Shown in pieces: positions 1 through 8,878 of a DNA stretch of 64,000 nucleotides. Below the pieces are notes generated by a model. That model was not told the origin of the DNA. It did not search any database and saw nothing but the letters and a program-made list of their open reading frames with translations. The translations under genes were made by a program, and so were the position numbers. Source of the DNA: Halopseudomonas laoshanensis (GTDB lineage: Bacteria > Pseudomonadota > Gammaproteobacteria > Pseudomonadales > Pseudomonadaceae); assembly GCF_008365385.1 (NCBI RefSeq), contig NZ_QOVF01000001.1:1364001-1428000 (forward strand), read 5' to 3'. Each line of letters opens with the position of its first letter. Position 1 is the first letter of the stretch.

Positions 1-744
1 ATCGGTTTCCTGGTGGATCGCACTCAGGTCTCCGGCCTGCTCCAGTTCCAGGCCAGCCTTTCTGAGCAGGTCTCGGGTCTCTTCCAGGCTGAAACGCAGC
101 TGGCAGGAGTCCAACTCAAGCAGATCATCCACGTAGCGCTTTTCCAATAGCGCCACTGGCAGCTCCCGCCGGCTGATCAGCACCATGTGCAAATGCTGCG
201 GCGCACGCTCGATAAAAAAGCGCAGCGCATTGACCAGTACGGGATCATCGATGCGATGGCAATCATCCACAAAAAGCACCAGGGGACGATCAAAGCCGAT
301 CAGCTCATTGATCAGCAAGCTGGCCAGCGTTTCCATGCTGAAAAACGTCAGTTCGGTCTGCAAGCCAAGGCAGCTACGACCCAGACACGGATCTGCATGA
401 TTCAGGGCCGCAGCCAGATAGAACAGCAGCCGTTGTACCGACTCATCCTGTTCATCCAAAGATAGCCAGGCCACCGCAACCCCCTGGGCCGCAAGGCTAT
501 CTGCCCAGATACTCGCCAGCGTGGTCTTGCCGAACCCGGGCGGCGCCTTGAGCACGGTAATACTGCGCTCGGTTACCTGCTCGGCAAGTCGCTCCAGTCT
601 CGGGCGCGGAAGAATGCCGCGCGCCAGGCGCGGAGGGCTGAGTTTGGTGGCTAGTAGGAGAGGAACATCATTACCGGACGAAGAAACAATATTGGGCACA
701 GGCGGAGTAAGAGCACGGCTTTTCATGATCATGGCGTCAATCAT
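1..744 (-). CDS. MalT-type LuxR-family ATP-dependent regulator, N-terminal part (truncated by window edge)
   Basis: The minus strand is open from about 799 to the window edge; only the first 248 residues of a probably ~900-residue protein are visible. From the ATG at 744, a Walker A motif APPGFGKTT lies at residues 67-75 and a Walker B VLFVDDCH at 156-163, preceded by WLSLDEQDES, which is typical of the STAND ATPase domain of MalT/AlkS (LAL) regulators. These proteins bind ATP and an inducer, and activate promoters through a C-terminal LuxR helix-turn-helix that would lie outside this window. ATGs at 744, 732 and 726 are all possible; none has a strong ribosome site. It follows the PQQ alcohol dehydrogenase on the same strand, so control of alcohol or alkane oxidation is a reasonable guess. 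The C-terminal DNA-binding domain is not seen. Confidence 0.85.
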   Translation of the reverse strand, partial: MIDAMIMKSRALTPPVPNIVSSSGNDVPLLLATKLSPPRLARGILPRPRLERLAEQVTERSITVLKAPPGFGKTTLASIWADSLAAQGVAVAWLSLDEQDESVQRLLFYLAAALNHADPCLGRSCLGLQTELTFFSMETLASLLINELIGFDRPLVLFVDDCHRIDDPVLVNALRFFIERAPQHLHMVLISRRELPVALLEKRYVDDLLELDSCQLRFSLEETRDLLRKAGLELEQAGDLSAIHQETD

Positions 745-822
745 CCTGATACGCGCGAGCCAGCTTTCTGCTGACCTCTTGTTATTTGCCGGAAACCGCT
801 ACCTGCCGACAAATGCGCAGAC

Positions 823-855
823 AGGCTCGAAAAGGTATCCGACCTTTTCGAGCCT
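823..855. repeat. Perfect 14-bp inverted repeat, loop of 5
   Basis: AGGCTCGAAAAGGT at 823-836 is exactly complementary to ACCTTTTCGAGCCT at 842-855, with loop ATCCG. It lies between the end of the alcohol dehydrogenase and the start of the MalT-type regulator. Neither strand has a run of T after the stem, so it does not look like an ordinary intrinsic terminator. It could be an operator, a transcript-stabilising hairpin or a U-less terminator. The rest of 745-935 shows only a weak 6-bp hairpin at 917-933. Confidence 0.75.
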
Positions 856-935
856 AACATAGGAATTCAGGAATTAGAGTAATTGCTCTTTAATAATTTT
901 GTAACCTTGGGCGCGGCCTGGGCTCCACCCAGGGA

Positions 936-3017
936 TTACTCCTGTGCGGGCTGCATTGCCTGCATGTGCGTGTCGTACTCGCGCTTCATGACGTACAACA
1001 GCAGATTGTTGACCTGCGTCTCATCCAGGCTATGGGCGAAATTCGGCATACCCAGGGGCTCAAGTGCCCCGCCGCGCAGAATCGCCTGATAGGAGTCACG
1101 TATGGCCGAGGACGAGTAGCGCAGGTCCGGCAGCACGCCACCACCGACCACTCCGGTACCGTGGCAGACCGCGCAGTACTGGCTGTATAGCTGCAACCCC
1201 TGCGCAATGTCCTGCTCCGCAGCCAGCACCGGCTGGGGAACCCGGCCGGCATTGGCTTTGACCGGCTCACTCAAGGTCGGCAGGCTGGCGCTTGCGCCCA
1301 ACTTGAATACCAGCATGCGGCTGACGTTACGCACACCCGTTGCCACAGCTGCATCGCCGCCAAATAGAGCTGCAGAGCCACCCCAGCCTGCCATCAGCGC
1401 GACGTACTGTTCCCCCTGGTGCTGATAAGTCATGGGCGCAGCGATCACCCCGGTCTGCGCATCAAAGCTCCAGAGTTTGGCGCCCGCATCTGCGCTGTAA
1501 GCGGCGAACTCCCCTGCCGCTGTGCCCTGAAATACCAGATTCCCGGCTGTGCTCAGTGTGCCGCCGTTCCAGTGGTTCGGGTATTCCACCCGCCAGGCTG
1601 CGGACTGTTTCACCGGGTCCCAGGCCACCAACGCGCCAGCGGTGTACTCACGGGGCAGTTCCAGAATCTCCGAGGAGCCAGAGCCGGTATTGAAAGCCTC
1701 ACGGCGCACAAAGCTCTTGCCCTCGTTACTGTAGGTGCCCGGCACTTCCTGATACGGGATATACACCAGACCGGTTTGCGGGTTGAACGACATCGGATGC
1801 CAGTTGTGCGCGCCAAAGGGGCTCGGCCATATCACCACGGGCTCCTTTTCATAACGTGCACCGGGCACTTCCACCGGCCGCCCTGTAGCCAGGTCAATGC
1901 GCTCGGCCCAGGTCACCTTGCCAAATTTTTCCGCAGACAGCAGCTCGCCGGTTGCTCTATCCAGCACATAGAAAAAGCCATTCTTTGGCGCCTGCATCAA
2001 TACCTTGCGCTCTTTTCCGCCTATCTCCAGTTCGGCCAGAATCATGTGCTGGGTGGCGGTGAAATCCCAGGTATCACCCGGGTTGACCTGGTAGTACCAG
2101 ACCAGCTTGCCGGTATCCGGACGGATTGCCAGGATGGAAGAAAGAAACAGATTGTCGCCGCCGCCGGGGCTGCGCACTTCACGGTTCCAGGGCGAGCCAT
2201 TACCGGTGCCGACGTACAGTAGATCCAGTTCTGGATCGTAGGCCATGCTGTCCCAGGCCGTACCGCCACCACCAAGCGACCAATCGGTTTGCTCGCTCCA
2301 GGTCTTGGCCGCCTCGGCCAACTCGGGATGTTCGACCGGTTTGGATGGGTCTGCTGGCACGGTATAAAAACGCCACTTCATTTCACCAGTCTCGGCGTCA
2401 TACGCCGAGAAGTACCCGCGCACGCCAAACTCGGCACCGCCGTTGCCGATCATGACCATGCCTTTGACGATGCGCGGCGCCGCCGTAATGGTGTAAGGCT
2501 GGGTGTTATCCGTCGTCTGCTCAGTCCACACCGGCTTGCCGGTTTTGGCATCCAGCGCAATCAGACGACCGTCCAGGGTGCCGACATAAACCTTGCCATT
2601 CCACAGGGCGACACCACGATTCACCGCATCACAGCAAGCATGCCGGCCCTTGGCCTTGTTGACCTGAGGATCAAAGCTCCAAAGAATCTTGCCGCTGCTG
2701 GCATCGACTGCCAGCACGCGACTCCAGGACAACGAGGTGTACAACACACCATCGCTATACAGGGGGGTGGCTTCCAGACCACGGTTATTATCCAGATCAA
2801 TCGACCAGGCCAGACCGAGCTTGTCCACCGATTCGGCATCGATGTCCGTCAGCGGGCTGTAGCGCTGCTCGGACCAGGTACGCCCATGACTTAGCCATTG
2901 CGTTGGTTCAGCTGGCGCAGCGAGTAAGACGGCCTGATCCACACCGGCGCCCTGCGCGCTCTGCCAACCCAACAGGCCCGCCATGAGAGTGCTCGCCCAC
3001 AACAGTGAAGGTTTCAT
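936..3017 (-). CDS. Quinohemoprotein alcohol dehydrogenase (PQQ and heme c), periplasmic
   Basis: The 693-residue protein begins with a Sec signal peptide (MKPSLLWASTLMAGLLGWQS...). It has a PQQ beta-propeller with the vicinal cysteine pair C128-C129 (HACCDAVNRG) that stacks on PQQ, the calcium-ligand segment GGAEFGVRG, a PGDTWDFTAT segment near the catalytic aspartate and propeller W motifs. A C-terminal cytochrome c domain has CAVCH at residues 615-619. This order is that of type II soluble quinohemoprotein alcohol dehydrogenases, which oxidise primary alcohols in the periplasm and pass electrons through the heme to the respiratory chain. No pqq biosynthesis gene is in the window. It is divergent from a sigma54 activator (start 3255) and followed by a MalT-type regulator; either could control it. 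The exact substrate cannot be told. Confidence 0.93.
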   Translation of the reverse strand: MKPSLLWASTLMAGLLGWQSAQGAGVDQAVLLAAPAEPTQWLSHGRTWSEQRYSPLTDIDAESVDKLGLAWSIDLDNNRGLEATPLYSDGVLYTSLSWSRVLAVDASSGKILWSFDPQVNKAKGRHACCDAVNRGVALWNGKVYVGTLDGRLIALDAKTGKPVWTEQTTDNTQPYTITAAPRIVKGMVMIGNGGAEFGVRGYFSAYDAETGEMKWRFYTVPADPSKPVEHPELAEAAKTWSEQTDWSLGGGGTAWDSMAYDPELDLLYVGTGNGSPWNREVRSPGGGDNLFLSSILAIRPDTGKLVWYYQVNPGDTWDFTATQHMILAELEIGGKERKVLMQAPKNGFFYVLDRATGELLSAEKFGKVTWAERIDLATGRPVEVPGARYEKEPVVIWPSPFGAHNWHPMSFNPQTGLVYIPYQEVPGTYSNEGKSFVRREAFNTGSGSSEILELPREYTAGALVAWDPVKQSAAWRVEYPNHWNGGTLSTAGNLVFQGTAAGEFAAYSADAGAKLWSFDAQTGVIAAPMTYQHQGEQYVALMAGWGGSAALFGGDAAVATGVRNVSRMLVFKLGASASLPTLSEPVKANAGRVPQPVLAAEQDIAQGLQLYSQYCAVCHGTGVVGGGVLPDLRYSSSAIRDSYQAILRGGALEPLGMPNFAHSLDETQVNNLLLYVMKREYDTHMQAMQPAQE

Positions 3018-3102
3018 TATTATTGTTGTCCTTGTGATCTGGAGATTTTCTGAAAAATCTAGCCTATACCTGATCCTAGGGCTAACCAGGGGACTCTTTT
3101 AC

Positions 3103-3116
3103 CCCCCGCTTGGGGG
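3103..3116. promoter_or_regulatory. GC-rich inverted repeat upstream of the alcohol dehydrogenase
   Basis: CCCCC (3103-3107), spacer GCTT, GGGGG (3112-3116) lies 86 bp upstream of the dehydrogenase start in the divergent intergenic region. It is a plausible operator. I found no convincing -24/-12 sigma54 promoter on the dehydrogenase side; the best match (GG-N10-GC at about 3190-3203, minus strand) is weak. Confidence 0.35.
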
Positions 3117-3177
3117 ATAGAGGATCGACGGACGGCAGCGGAATATTGTTCCAGCTACTGCAACCCTTGTTCGTCCA

Positions 3178-3197
3178 TGTGCTAGGCTTTTAGCACA
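3178..3197. promoter_or_regulatory. 7-bp inverted repeat, candidate operator in the divergent promoter region
   Basis: TGTGCTA (3178-3184), spacer GGCTTT, TAGCACA (3191-3197) is a perfect dyad of 20 bp total. It lies 58 bp upstream of the sigma54 activator start and 161 bp upstream of the dehydrogenase start. Size and symmetry fit a dimeric regulator site, possibly of the activator itself. The binding protein is unknown. Confidence 0.4.
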
Positions 3198-3254
3198 CCA
3201 CGCTTTGCTCTGCCCCAAGTTAACGGACCAATTTAGGAGCGTGAAGGAGCTGTG

Positions 3255-4586
3255 ATGCTCGATAAAATTGATACAGGTGCTAGGAAGCTTCTGGTGGTGG
3301 AAACATTCGCCGAATGGAGCTGTTTACTGAACAACTTGACTCAAACCGGCTGGCGCATTGTAAACACCAGCCTGAACCATGCTGCCGGCAAAGAGTGCGA
3401 TGTCGGCGTCATCCATTTGCTCGACAGCCACCTGCAACAGCAAGAGATGCTCAAGCGGGTGATCCGTCAAAGCGGCGGAGAATGGATTGCAGTCATTGAT
3501 CAGGATGTGAAGGACAAGACCGCCATGCGCTCATTCATCAGCGAATGGTTTTTTGACTTTTACACTCTCCCCTTCGATTTCCAACGCATGCAGGCTGCTC
3601 TCGGCCGTGCCTACGGCATGTCGCGCTTACGCAACCTCACTCGGCATTTCGCACTAAAGGAAGATCACGAATTTCTTGGCAGCAGCGCCCAGGCCAAGAC
3701 ACTGCGCAAGCTGGTGACACGCTGCGCAACCACTGACTCGCCGGTGTTGATACGCGGCGAAAGCGGTACGGGTAAAGAGCTAGTCGCGCGCGCATTGCAC
3801 TGGAAATCCCGCCGCGCAAACAAGCCCTTTGTCGCGGTCAACTGTGGCGCGATACCTGAGCAACTGATTCAATCAGAAATGTTTGGCCATGAAAAGGGTG
3901 CTTTTACCGGTGCCCACCAGCGCAAGATCGGTCGCATCGAAGCGGCCAACGGCGGCACTCTGTTTCTTGATGAGATAGGTGATCTGCCGCTGGAACTGCA
4001 GGCCAACATGCTGCGTTTTCTTCAGGAAATGCAGATTGAGCGGGTCGGCAGCACTCAGCCGATTCAGGTGGATGTGCGTGTGGTGGCAGCTACCCACATT
4101 GACCTTGAAGCGGCCATTGTAGAAGGCGGGTTTCGCGAAGACCTGTACTACCGGTTGAATGTGCTTGAAATACAGACCGCCCCCTTACGTGACCGCCATG
4201 CAGACATTCCCATTCTGGCTCAGCATTTTGCCCAGTTGTACGCAGGAGAAGTAGGCCGAAAGCCTCGCCCGTTCAGCGAGGCGAGTATAAAAGCCATGCT
4301 GCAACATGGCTGGCCGGGCAATGTGCGCGAACTGGCCAACCGCGTACGACGAGGCATGGTTCTCGCCGAGGGTCGCACAATAGAACCATCAGATCTGGGT
4401 CTGGCGGCGGCGCAGGAACGGGTCAAAGTGGCTGAACGCCTGGAGAACTACATCTTGCGCGCAGAGAAGCAGGCGCTGCAGGATGCGCTAACACTGAATC
4501 CCGACAACATGTGCCGCGTGGCAGAAACCCTGGGAATCTCGCGACCAACCCTCTACCGCATGCTGCACCGCCATCAGATCATCTGA
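3255..4586 (+). CDS. Sigma54-dependent enhancer-binding activator with VpsR-like N-terminal domain
   Basis: This 443-residue activator has three parts. Residues 1-125 resemble the degenerate receiver (VpsR-type) domain. A full AAA+ domain follows with Walker A GESGTGKE (168-175), an intact sigma54-contact loop GAFTGA (215-220), Walker [11 protein letters not shown] and the arginine-rich sensor region. A Fis-type helix-turn-helix ends the protein (about 416-443, [16 protein letters not shown]). The intact GAFTGA means it should open sigma54 promoters. VpsR binds cyclic di-GMP; whether this protein does is inference. ATG at 3255 is preferred because AAGGAG at 3244-3249 is well spaced from it, while the GTG at 3252 is too close. 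It converges with fapF 24 bp away and diverges from the alcohol dehydrogenase, so either the amyloid operon or the dehydrogenase could be its target. Confidence 0.88.
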   Translation: MLDKIDTGARKLLVVETFAEWSCLLNNLTQTGWRIVNTSLNHAAGKECDVGVIHLLDSHLQQQEMLKRVIRQSGGEWIAVIDQDVKDKTAMRSFISEWFFDFYTLPFDFQRMQAALGRAYGMSRLRNLTRHFALKEDHEFLGSSAQAKTLRKLVTRCATTDSPVLIRGESGTGKELVARALHWKSRRANKPFVAVNCGAIPEQLIQSEMFGHEKGAFTGAHQRKIGRIEAANGGTLFLDEIGDLPLELQANMLRFLQEMQIERVGSTQPIQVDVRVVAATHIDLEAAIVEGGFREDLYYRLNVLEIQTAPLRDRHADIPILAQHFAQLYAGEVGRKPRPFSEASIKAMLQHGWPGNVRELANRVRRGMVLAEGRTIEPSDLGLAAAQERVKVAERLENYILRAEKQALQDALTLNPDNMCRVAETLGISRPTLYRMLHRHQII

Positions 4587-4610
4587 TGGCGGGTTTTGCG
4601 GCATGAGCTC

Positions 4611-5891
4611 TCAATAGTAGTAAGGGAATTTCACACTGACGCTGAAGTCTGGCGCATCCGGGGTCAAACCTATGGCCAGACTGGGTACAACCGTCAACCG
4701 ATCGGTCGCCGCGAAGGTCGCTCCCAGATTGAAGTAAGCCGCGTTAACGTCGCTGCCGTTGACTGTTTGCCAGCCACTGCCGTCCGGTCTGATACGACTT
4801 GAGCGGCTGATCAGTTCGGAGAACGACATCGACATACTCATCCGTTCGTTAAGCGCAAACGCCATCCCCACACCCAACTGAAAATAATTGCCCAGCTGGA
4901 CCTTGCCTGGCACTTTGACACCGATCTGCGGGCTGATATCGGAGAAGTCACCTTCCAGGTGGTAGGTGTACGAGAGATTGCCGAACAACACCGCAGGATC
5001 GACCGTCTTGACCAGGGAAATACCCGGCGTCACCGACCAGACGCCGTTACCGGTGGGCAGGTCTTCAGGTACGCTGAGGTTATCGTTACCAGGCACTGTG
5101 TCCAGCTTGATGCCATACGGATCCTTACCGGTCGGCATCCGGACCCGCAGGCTGGCCACCGCATCGGGTACGCCAGGTGACTCGTCAAGAAACTTGTAAG
5201 CCACACCTACACTGATATCCCCCAGGCGCGGATCTCCGGTCACCTTCTCTTCGCTGAACTCCGCGCTGGAACCACCGGCTCCCGCGGATTGGTAAGTGGT
5301 TTGCCGGTACACCACGGGGATGTTTGCATCAAACTGCCAGCGCTGACGCCAGTTGTAGCGTCCGGTCAGATCGAAGGTAAAGGTATCGGCGTTAATTTCA
5401 TCGATCCCCAGGTTACCCAGAAAAATCGCATCCAGCGCCAGAAACCCATTCAGGAACAACTGCCTGGTGTCGTAATGGCTGTAGGTGATGCCCGGTTCGA
5501 GGCTGAAGGTGCCGCCACCGAAAAAGCCACTGGCTTCCTGATATAGCGCTTCCACGCTCGGCGCCGGTTCGGACGACTCTTTCAGCGATTCGCCATAACC
5601 TGAGCCGGCCCTGGCCGTCTGAGTTGGCTGGCTTGACTGGGTGGACTGCGCCGTCTGGGTAGGAGGCGAGACCGGTACATTCCGTTGATTGGCTTCGGCG
5701 ACGGCTTCAGCGCGACGCCCTTCTACCTGCCGGATCCGCTGTTCAAGAATCATCAACGCGTTTTGCTGCGCTTCATAGCGCTTTTGCAACTCTTCCAGTT
5801 GTCGGCGCAGATCTACCTCCTCCGGTTGTGCGAAGGCGACTGAACTGACTCCGATCAAGCCCCATACTAAACCGCGTCCAGAATATTGCAT
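4611..5891 (-). CDS. fapF: FapF, outer-membrane secretion pore of the functional amyloid system
   Basis: The 426-residue protein has a signal peptide (residues 1-21), a heptad-rich coiled coil at about 24-57, a Q/T/S-rich linker to about residue 105 and a C-terminal beta-barrel of alternating aromatic and polar strands ending in ...KFPYYY, a normal terminal aromatic barrel signature. FapF forms a trimeric barrel through which the Fap amyloid subunits leave the cell; the coiled coil gates the trimer. It is the last gene of fapABCDEF, 37 bp after fapE, and meets the convergent sigma54 activator. Length and domain order agree with known FapF. Confidence 0.93.
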   Translation of the reverse strand: MQYSGRGLVWGLIGVSSVAFAQPEEVDLRRQLEELQKRYEAQQNALMILEQRIRQVEGRRAEAVAEANQRNVPVSPPTQTAQSTQSSQPTQTARAGSGYGESLKESSEPAPSVEALYQEASGFFGGGTFSLEPGITYSHYDTRQLFLNGFLALDAIFLGNLGIDEINADTFTFDLTGRYNWRQRWQFDANIPVVYRQTTYQSAGAGGSSAEFSEEKVTGDPRLGDISVGVAYKFLDESPGVPDAVASLRVRMPTGKDPYGIKLDTVPGNDNLSVPEDLPTGNGVWSVTPGISLVKTVDPAVLFGNLSYTYHLEGDFSDISPQIGVKVPGKVQLGNYFQLGVGMAFALNERMSMSMSFSELISRSSRIRPDGSGWQTVNGSDVNAAYFNLGATFAATDRLTVVPSLAIGLTPDAPDFSVSVKFPYYY

Positions 5892-5928
5892 GATGCGCTT
5901 CCTTATTGTTATGAACTGAATGACTCCT

Positions 5929-6660
5929 TCAATACCCTGCTGGTCGTAAGGCTCTAAGCTGTTCCCAGGTACAATTTGCCAGGTCCATATTCAGCGGCCG
6001 ATCACGCAGTGCGATGTTCAATGCAGCAAGGTTTCGCACGCTGTTCAAACTGCTGTTTATATTTGCTTGCTGCAGTACATTGCCACCACCAATATGCTGT
6101 TGCGCGAGGCCCTGCCCATTCGCGTCAAGCGCCAGGCGCAGGCCGCCAGCCTGGTTGGTGATCTGCACGCTACCCGCTTCGTTGGAGTACTGGGTATTAC
6201 CGCTCCATGCCTGACCTTCCGGTGTTGGCAGGCTTTCCATAGTGTTACTGATAGATATGCTCAAATCATTCAACGCATCGTTGTAATCACCCGCGCTGCG
6301 TACGCTCTGGCTGATACCCTGGACCTGCGCAAGGCCGTTACCACCGAGAACCTGACCGACGCCAGGCACTACTGCATTACCTCCGCTTTCAGCTTGCCCA
6401 ACATAACTGACATGCAAGCTGGGCTGCGCTTGGCCGCTCACTTGCAGAGTGACATTCGCGCCAATCGATTGCCCGGCGTTGTTCTGCCAGAAGGTACTCA
6501 TGGTGACCCCAAAATGAATGACCCGGTCTGGCAGCACGTAACGACCACGCAGCTGTGACAGCTCCGCATCGCTGATCTCTACCGGCTGAAAAAGACTGGC
6601 CGCATTGACGGGTAGGCTGAGACTTATCACGCCTACCACCCACCAATGTTTCCTGTTCAT
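5929..6660 (-). CDS. fapE: FapE, minor component of Fap functional amyloid
   Basis: The 243-residue secreted protein has a signal peptide to about residue 20, then [20 protein letters not shown], the characteristic opening of mature FapE. A Q/N/G-rich body follows and a C-terminal tail with one cysteine (C230, [13 protein letters not shown]). FapE is a minor fibre constituent and is exported with FapB and FapC. It sits between fapD (38 bp upstream) and fapF. Only a single cysteine is present, so an internal disulfide is not possible. The family call rests on the conserved N-terminal block and operon position. Confidence 0.88.
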   Translation of the reverse strand: MNRKHWWVVGVISLSLPVNAASLFQPVEISDAELSQLRGRYVLPDRVIHFGVTMSTFWQNNAGQSIGANVTLQVSGQAQPSLHVSYVGQAESGGNAVVPGVGQVLGGNGLAQVQGISQSVRSAGDYNDALNDLSISISNTMESLPTPEGQAWSGNTQYSNEAGSVQITNQAGGLRLALDANGQGLAQQHIGGGNVLQQANINSSLNSVRNLAALNIALRDRPLNMDLANCTWEQLRALRPAGY

Positions 6661-6698
6661 GTGTCGCTCCCGGAACCTAGGGTTCCCAGCGCTGTGCG

Positions 6699-7397
6699 CT
6701 AAAAAAAATCACTTTGAATAAAACCGAAGTCGAGCAGCTCTGCATCAGGTACCGGTCTGAACCGATCCAGCCTGTGTTTGGCAGTCAAGGGCTCTGGGGG
6801 AGACAACAAGGCATTGTCCCGATCATAGCCCGGTCCAATCACCGCAAAGATGATGCCGTTCCACCCCTGGGTGAAATCCTCGAGGGTCATTTTTTTATGA
6901 CCCAGGACCGGATCGCCGATATACACCCAGCCGTCACTGCTGGTTTGCATAACGACAAAATGCTTGTAACCACGCACATCGATCAGCACGATAGCGGGTA
7001 CCTTTACCTGTTCCAGTTGCTCGGGCGGAATGCGATAGCCGCGTGCGCGCAGGCCGATTGTTTCGGCAAACCGTTTCATGTCGAGCATGGAGAAGCCTTG
7101 GGTGCGCACCAGCTCCATATCAGCTTCGGCAAGCATGCCCTGAATCACGTCCGCTTCGGTAAACTCCCAGCCATAGGCCTGATTCAATACGGTGGCAAGT
7201 GCCGCTGCCCCGCAACTGAAGTCAGTCTCCTGCTCCACCAGATTAATGAAGCGCCGCTCACGCATACTGGTGACGGGCTTATAAATGAGAGCACCATTGG
7301 GTAAAGCAGCGAAGGGTTTGGGCGCCGTTTGCGCCTGCACAGTGATCAGCGGCGCCGCAAGTGAGGCCAGCGCTATAGCCAGACCGATCCCTTTCAT
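6699..7397 (-). CDS. fapD: FapD, C39-type cysteine peptidase of the amyloid operon
   Basis: The 232-residue exported protein has a signal peptide (MKGIGLAIALASLAAPLITV...). Its C39 papain-like fold has C62 in DFSCGAAAL, H146 in GYKHFVVM and D162 in YIGDPVLG as the catalytic triad, with the oxyanion glutamine position taken by E/T residues just before DFSC. Related C39 domains cut leader peptides in bacteriocin ABC exporters. FapD is thought to process or assist Fap subunits in the periplasm. ATG 7397 is chosen over 7409 because GGGAGG lies just before it. A strong hairpin separates it from fapC. Confidence 0.92.
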   Translation of the reverse strand: MKGIGLAIALASLAAPLITVQAQTAPKPFAALPNGALIYKPVTSMRERRFINLVEQETDFSCGAAALATVLNQAYGWEFTEADVIQGMLAEADMELVRTQGFSMLDMKRFAETIGLRARGYRIPPEQLEQVKVPAIVLIDVRGYKHFVVMQTSSDGWVYIGDPVLGHKKMTLEDFTQGWNGIIFAVIGPGYDRDNALLSPPEPLTAKHRLDRFRPVPDAELLDFGFIQSDFF

Positions 7398-7442
7398 CAC
7401 GCCTCCCATTGCCCAACGGTATACCAGAACCAGAAACGGTGA

Positions 7443-7467
7443 AGCCCAGGCACTGAGTGCCTGGGCT
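7443..7467 (-). promoter_or_regulatory. Intra-operon hairpin between fapC and fapD
   Basis: AGCCCAGGCAC (7443-7453) pairs perfectly with GTGCCTGGGCT (7457-7467) around a 3-nt loop, 10 nt after the fapC stop on the minus strand. No U-tract follows, so full termination is unlikely. Such hairpins usually protect the 3' end of an upstream message or attenuate readthrough, which would give far more FapC than FapD-F. This matches FapC being the bulk fibre subunit. Confidence 0.65.
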
Positions 7468-7477
7468 AGGCTTGCTA

Positions 7478-8236
7478 TTACAAGCTAGGGCAAGCAGTAC
7501 ACCCTGCTGCGATAGCCAGCGAGTTGCTTTGCTGGTTACCACTACCTGCTGCGATGTTAGCCCCAACGTTGCCGGAAACGTTGACCAGCGAACTGCCCAG
7601 AACAGCGCTGTTGACTACCGGAACACTGGGCTGGCCGCCACCGCCATAACCATAGCCCCAGCCACCGTGGCTTCCGCCGAGGGACTCATTGGAGACGAGG
7701 TTGTCATGCGAATTCTGATAGACATTCACAGAAGCGTTAGCGGTATAAGCAGTTTCTGATGAGGCGACAGCCATATCATTTTTCTGCTGATTGCTGTTGC
7801 CTGCGGCGACGTTGATACCCATGTTACCGCTGGTGCCATTGGCCGAATTGGTCAGAGCAGCAGTATTTGGCACGCCATGGTTTTCAACTTCATTGTGGTG
7901 GTTAGCCTGATCCACATCAATGCTGGCCTGGGCAGAAGTGCCTGTCCCAATGAAGCCGAATACAAAAGCGGAATCAGCTGTAGCAATAGCAGCAGCGTTG
8001 GCTTGCTGGTTATTGTCGCCAGCTGCAACGTTGACGCCAACGTTACCTGATGCGCCACCCAGCGAACCGTCAACCAGAGCGTTATTGGTAACGCTGTCAT
8101 TTACAGCTTCGTTACCTTCATTGTTCTGAGCATCGACGATACTGGCATTTGCACCAGAACTATCCGCGTGAGCGCCAACAGACAGCATTGCAACCATGGC
8201 CAGAGCCAGAGGTGTCAGCAGTTTTTGAGTCTTCAT
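7478..8236 (-). CDS. fapC: FapC, major functional amyloid fibre subunit
   Basis: The 252-residue secreted protein has a signal peptide to residue 24. It carries three imperfect amyloid repeats of pattern SGNxGxNxAAGxxNQQxNxxAIA at about residues 63-86, 135-158 and 220-243. Linkers of about 48 and 61 residues separate them; the second contains a glycine/tyrosine/histidine-rich stretch (GGSHGGWGYGYGGGG, 187-201). The C-terminal CTAC (246-249) is the conserved CxxC of FapC. Asn/Gln ladders in the repeats build the cross-beta core. The gene has the best ribosome site of the operon (AAAGGAG) and is followed by a hairpin, both consistent with high output. Confidence 0.94.
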   Translation of the reverse strand: MKTQKLLTPLALAMVAMLSVGAHADSSGANASIVDAQNNEGNEAVNDSVTNNALVDGSLGGASGNVGVNVAAGDNNQQANAAAIATADSAFVFGFIGTGTSAQASIDVDQANHHNEVENHGVPNTAALTNSANGTSGNMGINVAAGNSNQQKNDMAVASSETAYTANASVNVYQNSHDNLVSNESLGGSHGGWGYGYGGGGQPSVPVVNSAVLGSSLVNVSGNVGANIAAGSGNQQSNSLAIAAGCTACPSL

Positions 8237-8289
8237 GGTAAATCTCCTTTCGATTAATATATCCTTGCGTTTAGCAGGCAGTATTTGGA

Positions 8290-8877
8290 TCAGTCCATGA
8301 TCCGGATGCCGAGGTTATTAACCATGCGGTTCCCTACCCCGGCACTCTGGTTCAGCTGCACCACACCACGACTGTCGGCAAAAGCCTGATCATCAATGCT
8401 GACCTGGCGTTGGCCACTCTGAGGCGCTACTGCTCCCGAGTTAATAGATGACGGTGCGACACTCTGTGCCAGACCACTGTCATCCAGGCTTTCCGGCATC
8501 GAACCCACTTCGATGCGGAAAGCGTTAATCTGCTGATTGCCGATACCGGCACTCTGATTGATCCCTAACACGCCATCTCCCTGGCTGAACGCATCTCCGC
8601 CGATCCGGGCGTTGGCATCAAGCTGAATCTGCTCTTCAAGAATGATGTCGCGGATCTGTTCAACCTTGATTCGCGCTTGCGCATTATCGCCGGCAGCCAA
8701 TGCCCGGACATTGACCTGCTGCTGGCCGTCGCCGACTGCCTGGTTGATCATCACTACGCCGTTATAGCCTTTACCACTGGATTGAATATCAGCGTTGGCG
8801 GACATTTCACCCAAAGCAGCAGCGGAACCGAGTAACGAGGCGATGGCGACAGCAACAACTAGATTGGCGGAATTCAT
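8290..8877 (-). CDS. fapB: FapB, minor amyloid subunit/nucleator
   Basis: The 195-residue secreted protein starts at ATG 8877 (MNSANLVVAVAIASLLG...), one base after the fapA stop. A longer reading to 8937 would overlap fapA and bury the signal peptide. The mature protein has three amyloid repeats of the type GVxxINQxxGxGxQQxN (about residues 38-60, 99-120, 170-190). It lacks the C-terminal CxxC of FapC, as expected for FapB. FapB is a minor fibre component that is proposed to nucleate FapC. The close spacing to fapA suggests translational coupling. Confidence 0.91.
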   Translation of the reverse strand: MNSANLVVAVAIASLLGSAAALGEMSANADIQSSGKGYNGVVMINQAVGDGQQQVNVRALAAGDNAQARIKVEQIRDIILEEQIQLDANARIGGDAFSQGDGVLGINQSAGIGNQQINAFRIEVGSMPESLDDSGLAQSVAPSSINSGAVAPQSGQRQVSIDDQAFADSRGVVQLNQSAGVGNRMVNNLGIRIMD

Positions 8878-8878
8878 T

